DNA from: Cladorhizidae sp. MBARI D1340-BT2
Lineage: Eukaryota; Porifera; Demospongiae; Poecilosclerida; Cladorhizidae
Direction of reading: 5' to 3'
Length of the DNA stretch: 64,000 nucleotides
Assembly: GCA_028752905.1 (NCBI GenBank)
Contig: JAQNBH010000002.1
Location: 20,791,059-20,855,058, forward strand
Both the position numbers and the translations under genes were made by a program. A model generated the notes under the pieces. It was not told the origin of the DNA. It saw nothing but the letters and a program-made list of their open reading frames with translations, and did not search any database. Each line of letters starts with the position of its first letter. Within the stretch, counting starts at the first letter, position 1. Positions 57,801-64,000 of this stretch are shown piece after piece.

Positions 57801-59202
57801 ACAGACTTGCTGCGGAATTATTATTTTTTAGGGTTTTGTAAAAGTCGAGCCTTGTGTCTGATCTAGACTAACGCGACCAACAGGTTTCCAATTTTTCTCT
57901 CAAGTGTGCTACACTGGCTTATGAAGACATTCAATGAATTTGTTGCTAAGGAAGGTGCTATAAAACTACTCACTGGTTCCATATTATGCATTACATAATC
58001 AGTAAGTTTGGACGAGGAAGAATGAAGCTGTTGGAGTCTTCTTGTCTGGGAAAGTTGGATTGTCGATGTAAGCCAGCGCTAGTATTGACTATTGACTGTA
58101 GTTATTTTAGGTGGGTTCAAGCTCGTACAGAATCTAGTTAAAAAAAATATCTTGCAACAACTCAGGGGTTCGCAAATCTAGGTCACATATATCAGGGTTT
58201 CATTTAGAAAATTGTCCAAGGGGGGGAAACTGGAGGAATCATGATGGTTAAAGATGTGACAAAGTTTCTAATGAATTTTAATAATACAATTTCCAGGGGG
58301 GGGGGGGGGAAGGTTCCAAAGGGAGCAACTCCCCCCTAAATGAAACCCTGTATATATTATATATATATTATATTAAATTGCTAAAAATAAAATTTTGGCT
58401 GTCTAGATGATGTGTGCTACATGGCATGCAGTAATTGTTTCTATAGTTGCTATGATATGGGCACTTACTGACAGCATCCCTAGGTCCAAAACTCCTGGAT
58501 AAGGGAAGGCGAAATGTATTTTCATTTTTATAAACTTGGTCACATGAGACCTCCACTTAGCACATAGCTTTACTAACTGGGCTTTATTTGGAAGGTTCAC
58601 ATCGGTTCAAGTTCAGAATGTTTTTCTGTCCGAGTTGGTGACATCTCCGAGGAGATGATGCTTTTTATCACGATTAGCTTAGCGTGTATATATATGATTA
58701 GGAGTCCAGAAAAGATTAATCAAGGTTAAACTGTAAAATGCAATTGGCTTGCGGGGTTTTTCTTTGGAGGTAGGTATTGGAGGGGGGGTCTTTCTCTAAA
58801 GCTGTATATAGCTATACTGCTGTACCTATATATAGCCGTTTTCTCCTGTCAGGGCTTCTTGGCCAAGACAGACTAAAACTTGATGAGTTGTTTTTCCTGT
58901 TGTGTGTCTCTGAAGCCGCCTCGGCTGCGCCAATCTTTGAGAGAAGGCAACAAAAGTTGTATTATTATTTTTGGCTCCTCCTGTAGTCTTATTGATGCTA
59001 CCAAATGTCTCGGTCATAAAGCAGTTCATGAAATGCTTTGCTTACCTGTTGATTTATACCCCCTTCCAGGTTGGATGGGAAGCATGTGGTGTTTGGCAAA
59101 GTGGTTGATGGCATGGATGTCATAAAACAAGTGGAAACTTACGGATCTGACTCGGGCAAGACCTCGAAGAAGATTGTGGTAGTAGATTGTGGTCAATTAT
59201 AG
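45810..59202 (+). CDS. Cyclophilin A-type peptidyl-prolyl cis-trans isomerase, 5 exons
   Basis: Joining 45810-45887, 52279-52309, 52722-52866, 57606-57722 and 59070-59202 gives 504 nt and a 167-residue protein without stops, the usual length of a single-domain cytosolic cyclophilin. It catalyses proline isomerisation and binds cyclosporin A. Key residues are present: [15 protein letters not shown] (Arg, Phe, Met and Gln of the active site), [14 protein letters not shown] with the cyclosporin-contact Trp and then LDGKH (Leu and His), and the C-terminal end VVVDCGQL. No signal peptide is seen. All four introns are GT-AG. The 31-bp second exon is also, as I recall, the exon size in vertebrate PPIA. 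Introns of 6.4 kb, 0.4 kb, 4.7 kb and 1.3 kb contain many repeats, yet the coding exons are undamaged. Confidence 0.95.
46805..47085. repeat. Minisatellite in intron 1, ~65-85 bp units x 4
   Basis: Units start GTATGGAGGTGTTGTG and continue with CGTCCAGTAGATTAGCCTGT and CTTCGCTCAATGGTGCAT. Unit length varies with a short variable insert (ACTTGTACGTATGTACTGGC-type). All three frames are partly open on both strands because of the repeat. Confidence 0.9.
47335..47515. repeat. Minisatellite in intron 1, ~27 bp units
   Basis: About seven units of the type GGTAGGGACGCCACCTGGGG followed by TGCCATG or TGCTGAG. It is G-rich on the plus strand. Confidence 0.9.
49035..49154 (-). repeat. Penelope-type hairpin with hammerhead-core-like motif
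   Basis: Outer arms TTATTATAACCTTCTCAATA and their complement at 49135-49154 form a stem of about 35 bp. On the minus strand the enclosed sequence is CCTGATGAAGGCTAGAGC, ATCTAGTCGAAACGCCGAGA. The inner GGCTAGA/TCTAGTC arms pair, placing CTGATGA and GAAA on either side as in a hammerhead core. It lies in intron 1 of the cyclophilin gene. No cleavage-site triplet is obvious. Confidence 0.6.
49545..51025 (-). pseudogene. hAT-derived CGGBP1-like/BED protein gene, broken
   Basis: On the minus strand: a zinc finger ([14 protein letters not shown], then [14 protein letters not shown], a C2H2 arrangement) near 51020-50920; [20 protein letters not shown]; a catalytic-domain start read as [20 protein letters not shown] (50550-50490); [20 protein letters not shown]; and a long intact C-terminal frame (49545-50186) with [20 protein letters not shown] and [20 protein letters not shown], the hAT dimerisation region. 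The family is that of CGGBP1-like and BED zinc-finger hAT proteins. A 104-base tandem duplication at 50502-50709 and several small shifts break the frame. It is nested in intron 1 of the cyclophilin gene, on the opposite strand. Confidence 0.75.
50502..50709. repeat. 104-bp tandem duplication inside the hAT gene
   Basis: The block starting GTAGCGGCCCATGGCATCCG and ending TTCTTCTCAAGGG occurs twice back to back with two differences. Because 104 is not a multiple of three it shifts the reading frame. Confidence 0.95.
51410..51870. repeat. Dispersed MITE-like family, copy 4 (two opposed pieces)
   Basis: The left piece (51410-51560, plus) has TAGCTCAAAAGATGGATCTC and GGCTCCTGATTG. The right piece (51690-51870, minus) has the complementary words (GAGATCCATCTTTTGAGCTA, CTCGATTTTGAGG) and ends in CCTAATGAAAAC. 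Together they make an inverted pair in the cyclophilin intron. Confidence 0.65.
52279..52309 (+). CDS. Cyclophilin exon 2 (31-bp microexon)
   Basis: Follows acceptor TTCTTTTTAG, encodes [10 protein letters not shown] plus one base, and ends before donor GTGAGG. It is too short to show up as an open frame by itself. Confidence 0.9.
52722..52866 (+). CDS. Cyclophilin exon 3
   Basis: Begins after acceptor TTGTGTAG and encodes [17 protein letters not shown] through the catalytic [15 protein letters not shown] to GKSIYGE plus two bases. Donor is GTGAGA. Confidence 0.92.
52890..53055. repeat. Tandem repeat, 53 bp x 3
   Basis: The unit begins ACCTGATGGTATCCACTAAC and ends TGTCACCTGCTATCT; the first copy has two extra bases. 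It lies just after exon 3 of the cyclophilin gene. Confidence 0.95.
54184..54738 (-). pseudogene. piggyBac-like transposase, internally deleted
   Basis: The minus-strand frame begins [20 protein letters not shown] (start at 54736-54738), an acidic N-terminus typical of piggyBac-type proteins. It continues through an acidic, Ser-rich stretch (54601-54430) to [18 protein letters not shown], the beginning of the DDE_Tnp_1_7 domain. It then jumps directly to [20 protein letters not shown], the C-terminal Cys-rich end (C..C....LH...CF..YHT) of the same family. The whole catalytic core between them is missing. Two small frame breaks occur near 54640-54600. It lies in intron 3 of the cyclophilin gene. 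Non-autonomous derivatives of this kind are typical of piggyBac families. Confidence 0.65.
55022..55090. repeat. Tandem repeat, ~22 bp x 3
   Basis: TTGTTGTGTCACAAATGCC occurs three times in direct succession. It is preceded by repeated GTGACACGTGGGGTGGATTG words. Confidence 0.9.
55745..56110 (+). repeat. Dispersed MITE-like family, copy 5
   Basis: Contains GGAGCTCTATAAATTCTGCA, ATATATGGCTCAGAAGATTA, GGCCTCAAAACC, CTCCTAATTGGAAAGTGC, CTCTATACAATGAGTGTTAT and the hairpin arm AAGCGGTCAAGCGCG. It is the best-preserved copy at its right end. Confidence 0.75.
56505..56590 (-). repeat. Possible tRNA-derived SINE or decayed tRNA
   Basis: On the minus strand an A-box-like TGGCAACGGTG is followed 42 bases on by a B-box-like GGTTCAACCCC, the spacing of an RNA polymerase III internal promoter. 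The flanks do not pair into an acceptor stem, so it is not a functional tRNA. Confidence 0.35.
57606..57722 (+). CDS. Cyclophilin exon 4
   Basis: Begins after CTCTGTTAG and encodes [19 protein letters not shown] to FFICTAKTT plus two bases of the Trp codon. Donor is GTGGGA. Confidence 0.92.
58193..58350. mobile_element. 158-bp element with CAGGGTTTCATTTAG ends
   Basis: A perfect 15-bp inverted repeat CAGGGTTTCATTTAG closes this segment, which has long G runs on both inner sides (AGGGGGGGAAA and an 11-base G run). CAGGG ends are usual for hAT-type elements, but the flanks are TATA-rich and no clear 8-bp duplication can be read. Confidence 0.65.
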
Positions 59203-59215
59203 ACCTCCTTGCTGC
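58735..59215 (+). repeat. Segmental duplication, unit 1 (end of cyclophilin gene)
   Basis: From AAAATGCAATTGGCTTGC through GGCTCCTCCTGTAGTCTTAT, the polypyrimidine tract and exon 5, this block recurs at about 61590-62035. Unit 1 keeps the exon intact. Confidence 0.75.
59070..59202 (+). CDS. Cyclophilin exon 5 with stop codon
   Basis: Begins after CCCCTTCCAG, encodes [20 protein letters not shown] to VVVDCGQL and ends at TAG (59200-59202). A decayed copy of this exon and its acceptor lies at 61900-62007. Confidence 0.95.
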
Positions 59216-59479
59216 AACTGGAAATGACTTGAGAACTCCAATAGTAGATGTGATTTGTTTAGCTTTTGTTGTTGTTTTGTTTACTCGATACTTGCATAAT
59301 GTTCTTCTGAGTACACCAAACATGATTTCATACAAGGGTGGGAGGGACTTGGGATTCCCCCACCCCCAGAATCACGTAAGTTTTTATTATTATTATTTTT
59401 TTTATGACACGGGTTTAGGGGGGGGGGGGGGGGGATGTCAAGGATGTCTGCCCATGTACACTCGGAGGTCTATATAGGA

Positions 59480-60480
59480 AGCTGACTGGCTCCTGATGCT
59501 TCCACCAGGAACTTGATGTTTTGGTGTTGTCTATTCACACGCTGCAAAGGCTTTGAGAAGCCTGTCCAAATGAGAAACACGTCATCCAGGAATCTCTTCC
59601 ACAGAGTGGAGTTGTTCCAGCCTTGTGCACTTTTACAGGATTTCATTCTCCAATGTTGAGGGTAAAGGGTAAAGTGTATGGTGCTGGTATATATGATGGT
59701 ACATTTGTTGGTCAAATCTGAAAATTGTCCGCGAGCATGATGGTGAGCATTGTTTGCAGCACATCTTGGAGTCGAGGTGTAAGACCTTTCCTATTCCTTC
59801 TTGGGGGATCTTGAGGTGGAGCGATTATATGTCGACTTGTCGGGAGCGAATGTGATTCGACAGCTGTGTTCTGGATCTGTTTGGCAATGTCGTCCAGGCA
59901 AGTTGGCAGGATCTGGTCTATGAATCAGCTCTGTGGCTCCTTTGCCCAAACAGATCGGCCTATCTAGTGTGGATGTTTCATATACTTTCCGTAGGAAGTA
60001 GATCTCCAGAATTCTGATTTCATCTAGGCTGCGTTGGAGTGACTTGTGTGTTTGGTTGATCCTATGTTGATCAAGCCATGTCTTGAGCGTCCTGTGGATT
60101 TTGATAGTAGGCTCTTTGTGCAGTCTGTTGATTCTCATACACAAGTGGTATCCTGGAGGTGCTCTTTGCTTCCCTGATGACGGTCTCCGTCTACAAGACC
60201 TTTGCCTGCTTGTTTGATGTACCACCATAGAGTTGTCCCAGGAGAGTTGTGTGATTGCTTGGTTGATTTTCCTGGTGGCATTGGATGTGTACTTTCCTGG
60301 TTCTGTAGTTTTGAGTTCTTTCCTTGTAGGCATGTGGTAGGTGAGTACTCCTGGTGTTTGTGAGGTGGGGTTAGGCCTGAGTGCAATTTTGTGTGTATTT
60401 GGGCCATGAGATGGGATTTGCTGGTGGGAGAGGGAACAAATTTTACGCCCAATTGCAGGGCTTGTTGCTGGTATATATGT
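59480..60480 (-). pseudogene. Penelope-like RT fragment
   Basis: On the minus strand: an N-terminal region with a start at MGVKFVPSPTSKSHL (60452-60400); a segment meaning LDRPICLGKGATELI with LDDIAKQIQNTAV (59980-59870, RT fingers); then WKRFLDDVFLIWTGFSKPLQ (59605-59545), the YxDD box with both Asp residues, and NIKFLVEASGA. These are the features of Penelope RTs. Frames change several times and the GIY-YIG part is absent. The fragment lies between the two units of the cyclophilin exon 5 duplication. Confidence 0.7.
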
Positions 60481-60801
60481 AGGGTTCAGGGTTTCGAAGG
60501 GAGTTTTAGGATAAGGGGCAGTTCCTTGATGTAGTTCTACAGTGGATGGGATGGCTGCTTCAATGGAGGCTGCCTCAGTTGGTTGGGGGGGTTCAGGACT
60601 GAAGTAATTGATGGTGATTCAGTGCTGGGGTGGGTGATGCCATCACCAATACTTTGGGTGTGGTGTTCTGTGGTGGTAGTGGTTTTTGGGTTTGGTAGTT
60701 GAGGTTGCTGCTGTTGAGGTTGCGATGGTTGTAACCATGTAGCTTTCCTGGTGGGTTTGGGTTGGCTGTTCCCCTGGTGTGGGTTGACTATGTTTCCCTT
60801 G

Positions 60802-60931
60802 TCATGGATCAGTTCTCTCGGGTTATTGGTGCTAATGTGGTCGGTGGCATTGCGGTTGGTGTTGTGTCATGGATCAGTTCTCTCGGGTTATTGGTGCTAA
60901 TGAGGTCGGTGGCATTGCGGTTGGTGTTGAT
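60802..60931. repeat. Tandem repeat, 65 bp x 2
   Basis: A block starting TCATGGATCAGTTCTCTCGG and ending GCGGTTGGTGTTG is repeated exactly once with two differences. Confidence 0.95.
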
Positions 60932-61704
60932 GTTCCAGCTGCTGTGCTGCCGTTCTGCTTGGTGAGGTTTGGAAGGGTGGGTGATTTCACTAAACATTCC
61001 AACCTGCAGTTCCAAAACAAAAACATGAACAGCCAAATGAAATTACCATTAGAAAGCGTGTCTAAGGGGCCACATTTGGTATATGAATCAAAACCATGGC
61101 ATGAAGACTTTATGCTTTGATCCTCCCTTTTAAACTATCCCAATTGTTTTGAAGGTTTGGTTACAATGAGTGGCTCCTCCACTGATCAATTTGAGTTTTG
61201 GTGCTCTGATTGTCCTATTCTGTTTCATATTACTGAACCAAGTATTTGTCATATATATTTTTCATCCGAGTAAAAGGGGGGGGGGTGGTTCTGCAGTAAA
61301 ATCATACTTGTATCTAAGGTACATGTGCATTAGTGAATGTGTACATCGCTGAGTAGTAACAGTGAAAATGTGCATTTTCATGTATATACAGAATATAAGA
61401 AAAAGAAAATGTAAAAATTGTCAATTTAGGCCATATCCAACACTAGTTGGGAGCTAGTGCTGCCTAGTGTCTGTGTGTGTGTGTGGTCTGACATACACAA
61501 GACCAGAAAAACAGATAACTATATCGAGGAAAAAAATTATATTCCCATTTTCGTTGACAGTTATTCGAATAGATTTTAGACCTTGTAAAATGCAATTGGC
61601 TTGCTAAAGTCTTACTTTGAAGACATTACTACCAGTAAGCGTAGGTCGGGGGGGGGGCTTTCTCTACAGCTTGAGCTGTACTGCTGTTCCTATTTCTATA
61701 GCAG

Positions 61705-61785
61705 CTTCTTGAAGGCTAGAGCATCTAGTCGAAATGTCGAGAGAATACAATGTGAAGTTGATTACTCAGAAGGTTATTGAAAATG
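61705..61785 (+). repeat. Penelope-type terminal sequence, copy 3
   Basis: The plus strand reads GGCTAGAGCATCTAGTCGAA, then ATGTCGAGAGAATACAATG and GTTGATTACTCAGAAGG. This matches the minus-strand copies at 22800 and 49035, though the CTGATGA word is degraded (TTCTTGAAGG). It is inserted inside unit 2 of the segmental duplication. Confidence 0.55.
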
Positions 61786-61899
61786 TTTGTATTATTTGTG
61801 GCTCCTCCTGTAGTCTTATTGATGCTACCAAATGTCTTTGTCATAAACCAGTTCATGAAATGCTTTGCTTACCTGTTGATTTATAACCTCCTTCCAGGT

Positions 61900-62007
61900 T
61901 GGATGGAAAGCATGTGGTGTTTGGCCAAGTGGTGATGGCATGGAAACCATCTTAATTTGAGTCTGACAAGACCTCAAAGAAGATTGCAGATTGTGGTCAG
62001 TTGTAGT
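61900..62007 (+). pseudogene. Decayed duplicate of cyclophilin exon 5
   Basis: After the same acceptor context (CCTCCTTCCAG), the sequence TTGGATGGAAAGCATGTGGT and TTTGGCCAAGTGGTGATGGC copies exon 5 with one lost codon-region and several shifts. AAGACCTCAAAGAAGATTGC and a final GATTGTGGTCAGTTGTAG are still clear. The frame is broken after GKHVVFG, so it cannot serve as an alternative last exon. It is part of a duplicated block of about 440 bp. Confidence 0.85.
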
Positions 62008-63518
62008 TCTTGGTGCAAGTGGAAATGACCTTCAACAAATTAGGACTTGTATATGTAGTAAAAAGAGATTGGGCCTTTTCTTTACTTTTATTTATTTTGT
62101 TATATATAAGATGTTCACGGCCACCCCCTGAAACTTTTATAATTAGTAGTTTGAGGAGGTGACATTCAAACATGATTGGATAAACACTTCATGATTATTT
62201 TTTGAACTGAAGAGATCTCTATGTTGAGTGTTGTGCCTATGTCTCAGGCAAGGTGGGTGGCAACACTTCCTGCTGGAGTGAGGAAGGTGTTCCTTTTTAC
62301 TTGAGCAGCAACTAGTATCTCATTCTCAGACCTATGACTAGTGGACTTCAGTTACTTCCTTGCCAGAATACATATTCATAAATGTTCTAGGCACTATGAA
62401 CAATAACCAGCTACAAAATAAGTTTGAGATAGAGAAAAAGTATACATACATATAAGTAGTTATTTGGGACTAAAATTTTATGATAGCAAATCTTATTATA
62501 TAGCACGTATATTATTATTACGTATTGAATGTACAATTGTCTTGCATCAAGCTTTCTTCAGAAAAGGCGTCTCAACAGTTCTGGTCAACAATTAGCAAGA
62601 TCCTGGAAAGGAAAGATGAAAATCTTGCACAGCAGTTGCACTAAACCAGGTAGGTAAGAAAGCTATGGCTGCAGTAGATGTAGAAATAACATTGTACACT
62701 TGGTTCCAGTCACCACACCTGAAAGCTATCCACTGGCTGTGAAGCCGAATAAATCTCGTTTTAAAATAACCAATAGCTGGCTTTGCAGGTGGAAAGTTAG
62801 AAATGGCATCAAAATGAAAAACAACAACCCCAAACAACAACTATATAGGGATGGACTGATTTTCTATCTGCCCACACAAGGGCTGCTGTATGAATTGTTA
62901 GCACAATAAGAGCCTTAAAGGATTGTAGGGGCAACAAGACTAAATTTAAATTGCACATGTTGGGAAAGAAGTGGAGATACTGTCTCTTCTAGCATGATTA
63001 AACATAACAATACAGACAATTAAATATAGCCTAAAACTGCACTCCTGATTATACAAAACCCTGATTTACACTCTACTCCAATGCTTTGCAAATATCTCTG
63101 ATAGATGTATTCTCCAGTAAAAAAGAGGAGTTGGTACATGCATTATCAGAGAGTTCATTTGGTATATCTATCTAAGATAATGAAAAAATGAAATTCTATG
63201 TCTTCTTCATAGAGATGCAACTGTCGCTATCACGATGGGCTCATTCAAGTAAGTTGAAGGGACATGGACACTTCCAAATACATATATATATATATCTTGG
63301 CTGTTCCTGCTATTATTATATCTCTGTATGCTGCGGTGTTCGTTCATTAGCTGATGGCATGTGTTGACAAGTTCCAGCTTGAAATTGAACAACCAAGCAA
63401 TGTACAAAGAGAAAAACTGCTTAGACAGAAATAAAATAACGACCACTGATTAAAGTTTAAAATATATAATTATGCTATTGCTACTGTATTAATTTCCCCC
63501 CAGTAATCACCTAACCAC

Positions 63519-63770
63519 TCATTGGGCCGACTCCAACTTTTTGTAAGCACTAGCTCCTCCTGTCCAACACACTTTGCCTGCACATATATACTCCATAGTA
63601 GGTCTCACTAGAAGCTCCCACACCATCCTTCCACTGTCTACTTCCACCTGCCCATTTACTCTCCTTATCCATGTCACCTTCCTAACCCGACTCTTCTGCC
63701 TTCCTTGCCATCTTCTTCTGTAACTGAACATTAGCCCTTAGCTTCCTATCAAACCGTTCCCAAGTATATA
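63519..63770 (-). pseudogene. LINE thumb-region fragment
   Basis: The minus-strand frame RRVNGQVEVDSGRMVWELLV then RPTMEYICAGKVCWTGG matches the same region of the LINE at 43678-44082 (SRVNGEMETDRGKLIWELLA then RPCLEHASEVWWIG). It is a short remnant of the same family. Confidence 0.75.
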
Positions 63771-64000
63771 CTTGAACCCAGCGCAATTTCATTGCAATTT
63801 CAATCTGAAATATCCTATCAATAGTCAACAGGGCTCTACAGAGTTTTACTATAGGAAGCAATTCTGGTATGGTTTTAGTGTAGGATATATCGTGTTCCGA
63901 ATAATGTTGCGGAGGCGGAAAAAGTCACGAGTCAAGCAGTGTGTAATTGCCATCCATACTACATTATGAGTGGTATTTATACCCAATATCACTACAGACC

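Overview
The window looks like AT-rich genomic DNA of an invertebrate metazoan. The evidence is intron-bearing genes with GT-AG splice sites, LTR, LINE and Penelope retroelements, hAT, Merlin, Mutator-like, piggyBac-like and TTAA-duplicating DNA transposons, and no bacterial operon organisation. The element mix and the abundant TAGCTAGC-like low-complexity DNA made me think of a demosponge, but that is an impression and nothing here proves the phylum.

Only two regions look like ordinary host genes. The first is a single-exon glycosyltransferase family 92 (GT92) type II membrane protein at 29634-30953 (+). The second is a complete five-exon cyclophilin A-type peptidyl-prolyl isomerase spread over 45810-59202 (+), 167 residues after splicing, with introns full of repeats. 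Its last exon has a decayed second copy at 61900-62007.

Layout. 1-6.1 kb: minisatellite and remains of Ty3/gypsy elements on the minus strand (gag, protease, RT, RNase H, integrase, a Lys-type primer-binding site, and a second gag). 7.5-9.6 kb: decayed hAT-like (DUF4371/ZMYM1-type) transposase, minus. 10.38-15.38 kb: a 4,998-bp Merlin-type DNA transposon with 150-bp terminal inverted repeats and an 8-bp target duplication. It holds a spliced, nearly intact ISXO2-type transposase, a LINE fragment inserted exactly inside the left inverted repeat, and a passenger gene for a zinc-knuckle protein, possibly on its own nested element. 15.9-17.9 kb: LINE and Mutator-like fragments. 22.8-25.2 kb: opposed Penelope-like fragments around a long (TAA)n tract. 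26.04-29.60 kb: a degenerate gypsy element with recognisable short LTRs; its 3' LTR ends 33 bp before the GT92 start codon. 32.7-33.8 kb: a gypsy fragment whose integrase lies upstream of RT/RNase H, as in Gmr1-like elements. 33.9-35.4 kb: a foldback TTAA element. 36.4-39.8 kb: LINE flanked by inverted copies of a dispersed MITE-like family, with two (CCCTAG)n arrays. 43.3-45.6 kb: LINE RT pieces. 45.8-59.2 kb: cyclophilin gene with nested hAT/CGGBP1-like, piggyBac, Penelope-hairpin, MITE and minisatellite sequences in its introns. 59.5-60.5 kb: Penelope RT. 63.5 kb: LINE fragment.

The most interesting points are the Merlin composite with its passenger gene, the Gmr1-type domain order, the foldback TTAA element, the hammerhead-core-like Penelope hairpins and the multi-copy MITE family carrying a telomere-like array. 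Stretches not listed below (577-838, 6643-7512, 9600-10375, 17900-20430, 25260-26036, 30954-32640, 35448-36360, 39840-42480, 62040-63518) hold only short open frames for which I see no family signature.
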